A DNA stretch of 64,000 nt, taken from an uncultured Mailhella sp. Its GTDB lineage: Bacteria > Desulfobacterota > Desulfovibrionia > Desulfovibrionales > Desulfovibrionaceae. Numbering within the stretch: the stretch's first letter is position 1; each line of letters begins with the position of its first letter. The DNA lies in contig NZ_CALUWY010000007.1 of the NCBI RefSeq assembly GCF_944324615.1, positions 1 through 64,000 on the forward strand. The letters run 5' to 3'. A model generated the notes under the pieces. It saw only the letters and a list, made by a program, of their open reading frames with translations. It made no database searches and was not told the origin of the DNA. The translations under genes and the position numbers were made by a program. Shown here one piece after another: positions 38,699 through 45,444 of the stretch.

Positions 38699-39457
38699 AT
38701 GATCACCAACTGGCCGCTTGTTTTCTTCACCGTCTTTTCTCAGCTCGGCGCCGGGCTGGCCTTCTTCTCCTGGTGGAAGGACCGTCACGATACCGCTCCT
38801 TCTTCCCGGGGCTGGCAGGTTTCCGCCGCCAGCGCCGCTCTGGCTCTGATCGCCTCCCTGATCGCCTTCAGCGGTCTTGCCTCCGGCGCCATGCTGCCCG
38901 CCCAGATCTGCTGCCTGCTCCTTGTCCTCGCTTCCGCTGCGGCCTCCCGCCGCTGCGCCCCCTGCGGCCTTGCGGCATGGCTCGTCGGCGCGGTATGCGT
39001 CATGGCTGAAGCTGCGGCCGCCATTCCCGGAGATGTCGCCACCCTTTCCGGCATCTTCCCCCTTGTGCTGTTCCCGCTCTGCACCATCATTCTCGGCGCC
39101 GTCTTCTCCCAGCTCAGGCAGATGGGCGAAGCCGATGATCCCGCCGTCCGCTACGGGCGCTTCTACATGCCCCTGCGCATCTGCCTGTGGATCATGCTCA
39201 TCATCACGGCCATTGCTCCCTGCATGCCCTGGGAAGATCCGTTCATGCGCAAATCCGCCATCATCTGGATGCAGACGCAGCTTTACTGGATGGGCGTCAT
39301 CTTCAGCGGCGTGGTGCTCGGGCTTTCGCACATGGGCCGCATCACCCTGCTCGTTCAGGCCATTGTGGCCTTCATCAGCATCTTCGGTCTGCGTACCGCC
39401 TTCTATGCCGACGGCGTCCACGGCATCATCGACATGAGCACCCTGTACATGCATTGA
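38699..39457 (+). CDS. DmsC-like anchor subunit of a molybdopterin oxidoreductase (orphan)
   Basis: 252 residues, eight predicted membrane segments. It begins MITNWPLVFFTVFSQLGAGL AFFSWW, the typical opening of DMSO-reductase anchor proteins (DmsC), and contains YYGRFYMPLRICLWIM-like text (here YGRFYMPLRICLWIMLII). DmsC holds the catalytic DmsAB dimer on the inner membrane and oxidises menaquinol. No dmsA or dmsB gene is adjacent, so it is either an orphan partner of a distant enzyme or a stand-alone quinone protein. The ATG is preceded by GGGGGA, and a promoter and leader hairpin precede it. Confidence 0.8.
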   Translation: MITNWPLVFFTVFSQLGAGLAFFSWWKDRHDTAPSSRGWQVSAASAALALIASLIAFSGLASGAMLPAQICCLLLVLASAAASRRCAPCGLAAWLVGAVCVMAEAAAAIPGDVATLSGIFPLVLFPLCTIILGAVFSQLRQMGEADDPAVRYGRFYMPLRICLWIMLIITAIAPCMPWEDPFMRKSAIIWMQTQLYWMGVIFSGVVLGLSHMGRITLLVQAIVAFISIFGLRTAFYADGVHGIIDMSTLYMH

Positions 39458-39488
39458 TGCCGGCCGAAAAATTCCTTGCGCGCGGGGG

Positions 39489-39515
39489 TTGACAAGCGAC
39501 GGCGCTTAGTATAGC
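39489..39515 (+). promoter_or_regulatory. tRNA-Ser promoter
   Basis: A perfect TTGACA (39489-39494) followed after 15 bases by TATAGC (39510-39515), about 39 bases before the mature tRNA. The spacer is short but the -35 box is strong. Confidence 0.6.
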
Positions 39516-39553
39516 TATGTCCCGTTGCGTGTCACAAGTACGCCGTCTTGTGC

Positions 39554-39648
39554 GGAGAGATGTCCGAGTCGGCCGAAGGAGCTCGCCTGCTAAGCGAGTA
39601 TACGGGCATAAACCTGTATCGAGGGTTCAAATCCCTCTCTCTCCGCCA
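39554..39648 (+). tRNA. tRNA-Ser (anticodon GCU)
   Basis: Complete cloverleaf: acceptor GGAGAGA (39554-39560) pairs with TCTCTCC (39638-39644), discriminator G, encoded CCA at 39646-39648. The anticodon stem CTCGC/GCGAG encloses CTGCTAA, giving anticodon GCT at 39589-39591. A long variable arm (TATACGGGCATAAACCTGTA) marks a class II tRNA such as serine, and the T arm is GAGGG-TTCAAAT-CCCTC. Reads AGC and AGU codons. Confidence 0.97.
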
Positions 39649-39658
39649 CCGAGAATAC

Positions 39659-39695
39659 AACCCGTTGATGTATCATCAACGGGTTTTTCTTTTTA
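39659..39695 (+). terminator. Rho-independent terminator of tRNA-Ser
   Basis: A perfect 12-bp stem AACCCGTTGATG / CATCAACGGGTT around a TAT loop followed by TTTCTTTTT, eleven bases after the CCA end. Confidence 0.95.
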
Positions 39696-39894
39696 AGCCG
39701 ATACGCTCCTCAAGGGAACAACATGCGGTTGCGTTTCCGGTGCCCGCAGGGCGCAAACCGCTTCTGTCTCCCTCCACCCTCGGCACCATTTTCTCCTGTT
39801 ACCGCATCGCCTTCTTCATCACGGCATCAGAGGCAGAATAACCGCGCCGCATCTCATCTCTTCCGGGAAAAACTGACGATGTCCGGATGGTATG
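39696..39894. other. Short intergenic stretch after the tRNA
   Basis: No gene recognised. An open frame on the plus strand (39723-40283) has no ribosome site and runs through a minus-strand terminator and a more convincing minus-strand gene, so it is not called. Confidence 0.4.
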
Positions 39895-39927
39895 AAAAAC
39901 CGGACAGCCTGCTTCAAGGCTGCCCGG
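39895..39927 (-). terminator. Rho-independent terminator for the unknown gene at 40122-40511
   Basis: On the minus strand CCGGGCAGCCT (39927-39917) pairs with AGGCTGTCCGG (39910-39900) with one mismatch, then TTTTT. It lies about 195 bases beyond the stop of the minus-strand gene and supports transcription of that gene. Confidence 0.85.
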
Positions 39928-40121
39928 CGCGCTGTTGTTGCTCAGACTGTTTTACTCCGGCTGGGAACCGTCGGGAAAAGGCCCCGGATGGCTTCCGGGC
40001 GCCGTTTCCCGTGTCTCTTCATTATGATGAAAGGCTTCGTCCTGCCGGATGGCTTTTTCTTTTCATGCCTCGGAGCAGAAAGTGTTCTGCGAAAACATTC
40101 TCTGAAAAACAACCGGTTCAC

Positions 40122-40511
40122 CTAGTCCGGCAAAGGCTTTTTCTTCTGTTCGTATGCCCAGTAGACAAGGCCCCAGAAATAAATCGGACGTCTGTTTATG
40201 CGACCGGCCTCATGGCTTACCGCCTCTCCGTTCTTTCTGCGCAGATAAAGAGGATACAGGGCAAGAAAATCTTCGTCCTTTAATTTTCCAATACTTCTGT
40301 AGCCCTGCACACTCTTTCCCGCCGGAGCCTCCCCGGAAGCTGCCGTGCTCTCATCATCCTGCACGGAGATATACATATCACCATGTTTATTTTCCGCCTT
40401 GAAGCGCACGCCCTGCCGGCCGTTTTTCCATATCGTCGTGTATATTCCCGGATTCAAGGCAACAAATTTCTTTATTTCACTCCAGATTTCCATAATTTGC
40501 TGATCTTCCAC
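40122..40511 (-). CDS. Hypothetical protein
   Basis: 129 residues, soluble, no family recognised. It begins with GTG (VEDQQIMEIWSEIKKFVALN) preceded by a strong GGGAGGAG site seven bases upstream. Features: NPGIYTTIWKNGRQGVRFKA and MYISVQDDES in the first half, LKDEDFLALYPLYLRRKNGE near residue 90 and RPIYFWGLVYWAYEQKKKPL at the end. Alternating charged and aromatic residues suggest a small alpha/beta protein. It has its own terminator and lies alone between the tRNA and a gene-poor stretch, in accessory-looking DNA. The frame extends upstream to 40604 with no second good start. Confidence 0.7.
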   Translation of the reverse strand: MEDQQIMEIWSEIKKFVALNPGIYTTIWKNGRQGVRFKAENKHGDMYISVQDDESTAASGEAPAGKSVQGYRSIGKLKDEDFLALYPLYLRRKNGEAVSHEAGRINRRPIYFWGLVYWAYEQKKKPLPD

Positions 40512-40852
40512 CGCAGTGCTCCTCCCTGAACACATTTTTTTCGACGGGGCGGCCGAAGACGACCGCCCCATGCCCGGCCCAAGGTAAGGCGGGACTTTCC
40601 TCATTTCACTATTCCCACAGCTACTTCACAGTACAAAGCTGATTATCCCACCCTGTCTGCTTCGCCATGGTCTGCATGAGGTCACAGCAGGCGCGCGGAA
40701 TCTTCTCTTTCCGCGTGCTCAAGGTATTAGCAAAAAAACTCGCTCATGGCAAGGGAAATTCGCATAACATATTGTTTTCATTAAGTTTATCAGTTGTTAA
40801 ACAACAACCTGAGAAAAAGTATTTCCCGCCGGCACGGATGTTTTTTCATAAC

Positions 40853-40873
40853 AACAACACCATTGGTATTGTT
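40853..40873. repeat. Near-perfect 21-base palindrome
   Basis: AACAACACCA (40853-40862) and TGGTATTGTT (40864-40873) are complements except for one pair, in an AT-rich stretch. Looks like a regulator-binding site, but no gene start lies within 300 bases to assign it to. Confidence 0.4.
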
Positions 40874-41188
40874 TAAAAAGTTTTTTATGACTGGTGCCTC
40901 ATCCGCCGCCCCTGAAACTACGGCAGACAGCTTGCGGAGCCGGACTCACACTCCTTCACGCCTCTCTCCCCGCGATATCTCTCCCGTTGCCGTATCGTAT
41001 GTTGTCCCCTGTATCAGGGGTATCTTGTGCCGGAGCCGTCACCGCGGAATCGTTCACCACTATTGGGATGTTTCCCCGGTTGCGTTCTTGCTGACTTCTT
41101 TTTATCGTTCTCCATGGGCGGCGTGACACGGTAATATTCTCCCAGCCGTAACCCGGGCGTAAGGCTCGCTGAGTGCTATGTGGGGTAG

Positions 41189-41223
41189 CCGCGAAAGCGG
41201 ACCGGGGGGCCCCCACCGTCCGC
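41189..41223. repeat. Overlapping GNRA tetraloop and GC-rich hairpins
   Basis: CCGC-GAAA-GCGG (41189-41200) has a GNRA tetraloop. Its right arm is also the left arm of GCGGAC...GTCCGC (41197-41223), which encloses GGGGG and CCCCC. The two folds exclude each other, as in a switching RNA, though no expression unit is apparent. Confidence 0.35.
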
Positions 41224-41719
41224 CATCTCCATCAAATTTCCCTGCTTTTGAGCGCTCGCTTTTCTCTCTTCCGCCATGCCCGACATAACGGAAACTTTTC
41301 CCTGCATGGTTTCAACACCTCGGTTGAAACTCGCCTTGCTGGAAATACAGGCCGAACAGGCCAAAATCTGAGCAAGGTAGAAACAACCCTGAACTGCGAA
41401 ACCTTGATTAAACAGGCTTTCAGGAAGTGTTAAACGTCTTTAAATGTTTTCTGGACTCTTCGGGCATTCCCTCTTTCTCCCTCTATTTTTTCCGGGGAAA
41501 TAACAACTTGTTGTTTTCCTGCTGGAACGCCGCATTTTCTGCCGCTCTTTTTATTCCCGGCTTGAGTCCCCTTTCTATCCTTTCTTCTTTTCAATACTTT
41601 TTTAGAAAGGCGCGTCCTGATATCTCCCTTAATAACCCACAATATCCCGCCTCTCTCCTACTTTCTGCTTCCTGTAATTCATGTGGTTCATAGCACCGTA
41701 TCGCCTTTCTCCCCGCGGC

Positions 41720-42001
41720 TCATAACCTCCGGCGATGGCATGCCGGCATTCCCACAGCTTCATGCGATGCGGAACATTCATGGATGAACATGTCGGCGCC
41801 GCACATCAGGTTCATGACGATATACCGGCAGTCCAGGGGAAAAATGATGACAAGGGCAGAATCGACGGCAAACCCGGCGGCGGCAAGGGCGCAATGGTTT
41901 CCAGAGTCCCTGCCTTCCGTCATGACCGCAGGCATGAGGACATGACGTTTCCCGATCTTCACCGGACTCTGCCCCCGCTCTTCCTGAAACGCCTTCCGCA
42001 A
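41720..42001 (-). pseudogene. Probable remnant of a metallo-beta-lactamase-fold hydrolase
   Basis: A minus-strand frame whose second half reads ALVIIFPLDCRYIVMNL then MCGADMFIHECSASHEA. This resembles the late conserved block of MBL-fold enzymes of the RNase Z/PqsE type (FSGDTRY...L..L..GADLLIHEC), but the metal-binding GDT is replaced by PLDC with an apparent two-residue deletion, and the N-terminal HxHxDH block is missing. The frame starts at a TTG with no ribosome site. I read it as a decayed fragment; the resemblance is by eye only. Confidence 0.35.
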
Positions 42002-42245
42002 TGCCTGCCTGTCCTCCGACGGAAGAGCGTTATTCCTTCATGTTCACGAATGATCTTTTCAAGATGTTCAGGCAACATCATTTCTTCCCGGCAACGGCAT
42101 CGTTGCCTTCAACATGCTCATCCGTATTCCCCATTTTTTCTTACAGGACAGGAATTTTCTTCTTTGCGGAAAAACATAAAAAATACTTCTCTGCATACAG
42201 AACCATACACATATTCATGCTTTTCTCATGGAGGGGCATTTTCCC

Positions 42246-42264
42246 AAAAACACAGGGGCTGTGT
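42246..42264 (-). terminator. Rho-independent terminator of the tandem AAA gene
   Basis: On the minus strand ACACAG (42264-42259) and CTGTGT (42255-42250) close a three-base CCC loop, followed by five T residues (42250-42246). Nine bases beyond the gene's stop codon. The stretch 42002-42245 holds no recognisable gene. Confidence 0.8.
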
Positions 42265-42272
42265 CTCTCCTT

Positions 42273-44459
42273 TCAAAGCGTCTTTTTCGTGTCGAGCTTC
42301 AGTTCCATCTCATGCGCGAGAGCCTGCACAAGAAGCTCATGACTGACCTCCTCAGGTCTGGTAAAAAGCGGATTATACTTTGCCCGCACCGCATGAAAAT
42401 CCCCCGGCGCAAGGAACCGCATGTTCACAAGCTTCTGACGGAGAGATTCGGTCATGGCATCCCTGCATAAGGGCGCAAGAAGCGCGCTGTACAGAGCCTC
42501 TGCCTGCGCGCCGTCGGCATAACGGAACTTTACTTTATGGGAGAAGCGCCGCAGCGCAGCCTTATCAAAATGCTCCATCCGGTTTGTGGTACATATGCAG
42601 AAGCCCCGGCACTCCTCCAATGAGGTCAGAAATTCATTGACAAGGGTAATTTCCCAGGATTGCTGAACCGTGTCACGCGAATAAAGAAAGGAATCTGCCT
42701 CATCAATGACGAGCACCGCTCCGCTCTTTTCCATGTCATCAAAAGCGGCCGCCACCTGTTGTTCACTCATGCCCACAAAAGGACCAAGCAGATCGCTGGC
42801 ACGCTTCACAAGGCATTCCCTGTGCAGCGCGTCGGCAATAAAGCGGGCCAGCTCCGTTTTTCCCGTACCGGGAGGGCCGTAGAAAAGCATGGTGCCGCAT
42901 CCGGGTTGCAGCGTCCGCCCCGAACGCATGGCGGTATCCACACGACGGCAACGCTCCATGAACGCAGAAATATCACCGTCCATGCATACGCCGCTTAAGC
43001 TAAAGTAGTTCACCGCGCGGTGCGTCTTTTCCGGTTGAAACTTCCCCCCATGCTGCAGCGCAAGATACGCATGAAGAATACGCTCAAGGGCGGCGTAGAA
43101 ACCGTGCCCGGAGGAATACAGGGCGGAGGCATGTTCCACTGCGTTCTGAACGACCTCTGCCCGTACCGGATATTTCATGGCAAGCTCCGTTACCGACGCC
43201 TTATGAAAGCGGCTGGACAGCCCCCGCCTTTTCATCACATGCCGCCACATCTCTACGCGTTCATGGACGCCCAGCGCCTCAAAGTGCATGCTGTAGGTAA
43301 AAAGCCGCCTTATCGACGGGGCAATCTTCTCTGCCTGATCGGTGATCCACACGATTCTCTGACCGGGCCTTCCAAGAAAAGCGCTCCTGTCCGGCAGATC
43401 GAAGGCGGCATCCGTATCGGAGCCGGCATCGAGCAGCCGTTCCGCTCCGTCCACCACGACAAGAGCCTCTTTCTCTCTGGAAGCCTGGCGCAGACAGGCC
43501 AGAAACGACGCCCGGCACTCGTTTTCTCCGCCTTTCCGCCTGCCGTCGACAAACAAAACCTTCATATCAAGGACATCGGCCAGACTGTGGATAAACGTTC
43601 TCCTGCCCGAACCGGAAGGCCCGTATATCAGAAGATTCACAGGAAAATCGACCTGTTTCTTCAACATGCGGCTCACATGGCGGAGTTCTTCCCCGGGAAT
43701 GCGAAAAGACTTCAGCGGCAGCAGTTCCCCGTTGAACGCACCGGAGAAAAACGCATCACCGCCAGATGACGATTCCGGCGACCAGAAGCCCCGGAGCCCA
43801 CGGGGCAGGGAAAGGGCATGATCGGACGTGCGTTCGAGTATGCCGAAGGCAAGCAGCATGCCGATGTGATGCGACAATGCATCCTGCGACATGCTCAGCA
43901 TCTGTGCCATCAGCGGATGACTTCTGAAATGGAATATACCGAGGCTGGTATTCAGATAATGGCCGAGCGCAGAAAATTGTTGAAGAAGAAACGTGAACTC
44001 ACAAAGGGCGATGTCGTCTTCATCGAGGCCGAACACCCGCTTGAGTTCATTGCCTGCCAACAGATAACACGACGGCAGGGAAACGTTCCTCTCTTCTGCC
44101 GTCTGCCGGCAGAGCTGCTGAATCTGTTCCCGGACAAAGGAGTGTACGCAAGGATGTTCCTCCACCAGCACGCTGCACCCGCTCGCGTCATGATGTGAAT
44201 CCCTGTCAAGCACGTCCCGTACGGCATGATGTGCCGCCAGGCCCGCCTTGCACCTGAGTGTTGCCGTCTGCCTCTCCACACGTTCCAGAAGCGACCGAAG
44301 ATCTCCGCAGATCCACTGCAGACAGCGGAAAAATGCGGCATCAAGGAGCAGCGCCTCCTCCGGCAGGGCAAGCAGCCACTGGGCGGCCCTGCGTCTGGCA
44401 TAACGGCTTTCAGGAGTATCTGAAGAACGAGTCTGATTCTTGAAAAAGTCGGGGAACAT
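42273..44459 (-). CDS. Two-module AAA ATPase, first module degenerate
   Basis: 728 residues. An N-terminal helical region (1-130) is followed by a winged-helix-like segment (about 180-215, MAQMLSMSQDALSHHIGMLL). The first AAA module has a Walker A reading GPSGSGRRTF (280-289), with arginine where the catalytic lysine should be, and a Walker B VVVDGAER lacking the glutamate. The second module is intact: GPPGTGKTELARF (about 528-540), VLVIDEADSFLYSRD (about 582-596), TTNRMEHFDKAALRRF as sensor and arginine finger. An inactive plus an active ring is typical of unfoldases or remodelers. The ATG has AAGGAGG but at a long spacing. Function unknown. Confidence 0.82.
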   Translation of the reverse strand: MFPDFFKNQTRSSDTPESRYARRRAAQWLLALPEEALLLDAAFFRCLQWICGDLRSLLERVERQTATLRCKAGLAAHHAVRDVLDRDSHHDASGCSVLVEEHPCVHSFVREQIQQLCRQTAEERNVSLPSCYLLAGNELKRVFGLDEDDIALCEFTFLLQQFSALGHYLNTSLGIFHFRSHPLMAQMLSMSQDALSHHIGMLLAFGILERTSDHALSLPRGLRGFWSPESSSGGDAFFSGAFNGELLPLKSFRIPGEELRHVSRMLKKQVDFPVNLLIYGPSGSGRRTFIHSLADVLDMKVLFVDGRRKGGENECRASFLACLRQASREKEALVVVDGAERLLDAGSDTDAAFDLPDRSAFLGRPGQRIVWITDQAEKIAPSIRRLFTYSMHFEALGVHERVEMWRHVMKRRGLSSRFHKASVTELAMKYPVRAEVVQNAVEHASALYSSGHGFYAALERILHAYLALQHGGKFQPEKTHRAVNYFSLSGVCMDGDISAFMERCRRVDTAMRSGRTLQPGCGTMLFYGPPGTGKTELARFIADALHRECLVKRASDLLGPFVGMSEQQVAAAFDDMEKSGAVLVIDEADSFLYSRDTVQQSWEITLVNEFLTSLEECRGFCICTTNRMEHFDKAALRRFSHKVKFRYADGAQAEALYSALLAPLCRDAMTESLRQKLVNMRFLAPGDFHAVRAKYNPLFTRPEEVSHELLVQALAHEMELKLDTKKTL

Positions 44460-45025
44460 GGGACGACGGCACCTCCTTCCGTATATTCACAGAAACAGGC
44501 TATCGGGACATCGTTCCAGATTCCGACAAGTATATTCTTTTTTTTATTCCTGCATGATCAGGAAGTTAGCATATCTCAAGGAAAATAAACCGTTCTTTTG
44601 CCGGAAAAGTCCTCCCGGAGCCTCCTGCTTTTCCGCCCGTACCGGCCGCACTTTCTGCGTTCTTTCAGCAGAATGCTCTTTCGAGAAGACTGCCTTCATC
44701 CTGTGTCGGTTATCCGGGCGCCCCGCTCATGTTCTGATGCCGATGCGCCATAAGCGCATGTTCGATATCTGTCCCCCTGCATTCACGGCAGGTCTCTTCC
44801 TGCTCCGGCACGGCACAACATCCTCTTGCCGTGAAGAACGCCTGAAAAAAAACGAATTTCAAAACCGGGTGCTTTTTGTTTTCCCTCCGCAGGAAGGCAC
44901 TCCCCGGCGGCATTCTGCGGAAAACGCCGTCTGCCCGTCTGACGTTCTGCATGAAGAGCCTCCACAGACAAAAGGAACGCGGAGGCGCAGCCCTTCTGCG
45001 GAAAGGTCGCTTCCCGGCACAAGTG
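44460..45025. other. Intergenic region between the AAA gene and the zinc-ribbon gene
   Basis: About 565 bases. Short AT-rich stretch at 44520-44590 is the likely AAA-gene promoter region on the minus strand. Open frames on both strands lack ribosome sites. I see no RNA gene. Confidence 0.4.
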
Positions 45026-45196
45026 CTACAGATCATACATGGTATGGAAGGTTCTGCAGCGGACGCAGAAAAAAATCTGCTTTTGTAAACGGATGGGGCG
45101 CGGCTTCCGGCCCCATATTTTTACCTTGAACAGGTTCCACAGAAACCGTCCGTCAACCGGTATAAGCTCATCAGAAGAACACTTCGGGCAACGCAT
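45026..45196 (-). CDS. Small zinc-ribbon protein (56 aa)
   Basis: A short gene found by direct reading. It starts ATG at 45196 with AAGGAG seven bases upstream and encodes 56 residues: MRCPKCSSDELIPVDGRFLW, NLFKVKIWGRKPRPIRLQKQ, IFFCVRCRTFHTMYDL. CPKC near the start and CVRC near the end form a four-cysteine zinc site around a basic centre, as in rubredoxin-like or ribosomal-type zinc ribbons. It stands divergent from the SNF2-like helicase gene across an AT-rich promoter region. It may be a small nucleic-acid-binding factor or regulator; no family is assigned. Confidence 0.75.
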   Translation of the reverse strand: MRCPKCSSDELIPVDGRFLWNLFKVKIWGRKPRPIRLQKQIFFCVRCRTFHTMYDL

Positions 45197-45444
45197 GGGG
45201 ATTCTCCTTCGTCACGGATAACACATCATGGAGGCAGAATAAAGACACAACAATATGTTTATATAACAAATAGAAATATTAATGAACCCTTCCATTCCCC
45301 GTGCCGGGCAGCCTCAAGGCAGAACTGTGCATAGGGGGCGGCGTCATCCTGCTAGGCAAATCCCGGCTTCTGCGCTACTCTTTTCGCCGGGATACTTCAC
45401 ATTCCGCTTTGGTCCCGTCTGCGCATTCTCGAAGGAATACAAAA
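45197..45444. promoter_or_regulatory. Divergent AT-rich promoter region of the defence cluster
   Basis: Bases 45235-45290 are strongly AT-rich (TTTATATAAC and TATTAATGAA are visible) between the zinc-ribbon gene and the helicase gene. The helicase start is about 160 bases further on, so the message would have a long leader. Within it TCCCGGC (45360-45366) can pair with GCCGGGA (45385-45391). Confidence 0.5.

Larger units (their letters stand above)
40512..41719. other. Gene-poor, hairpin-rich accessory stretch
   Basis: About 1.2 kb with no gene I can defend. Bases 40720-40890 are AT-rich and contain a near-perfect 21-base palindrome at 40853-40873. At 41189-41223 two overlapping hairpins occur: CCGC-GAAA-GCGG, and GCGGAC...GTCCGC with a GGGGG/CCCCC core. 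At 41309-41330 GTTTCAAC-N6-GTTGAAAC is exact. CCTTGCT/AGCAAGG arms enclose 41334-41378. The short open frames have poor starts. Composition and dense symmetry suggest decayed mobile DNA or an unrecognised RNA. Confidence 0.4.

Noticed and set aside
39638..39648. Duplicated tRNA-Ser 3' end as an island attachment site
   Set aside because: I saw no second copy in the window and no integrase gene, so no attachment sites are called.
39723..40283. Plus-strand 186-codon frame after the tRNA
   Set aside because: No ribosome site, crosses a minus-strand terminator and conflicts with a better-supported minus-strand gene.
41309..41330. GTTTCAAC-N6-GTTGAAAC resembling a CRISPR repeat
   Set aside because: Only one copy; no spaced repeats and no cas genes in the window.
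41427..41693. Plus-strand 88-codon frame in the gene-poor stretch
   Set aside because: No ribosome site; low-complexity Ser/Phe-rich text with no similarity I recognise.
41735..42346. Plus-strand 203-codon frame opposite the MBL-like fragment
   Set aside because: Basic, cysteine/histidine-scattered text typical of a shadow; no start signal.
45093..45123. Terminator-like hairpin ATGGGGC / GCCCCAT followed by ATTTTT on the plus strand
   Set aside because: It lies wholly inside the minus-strand zinc-ribbon gene, and no plus-strand gene precedes it.
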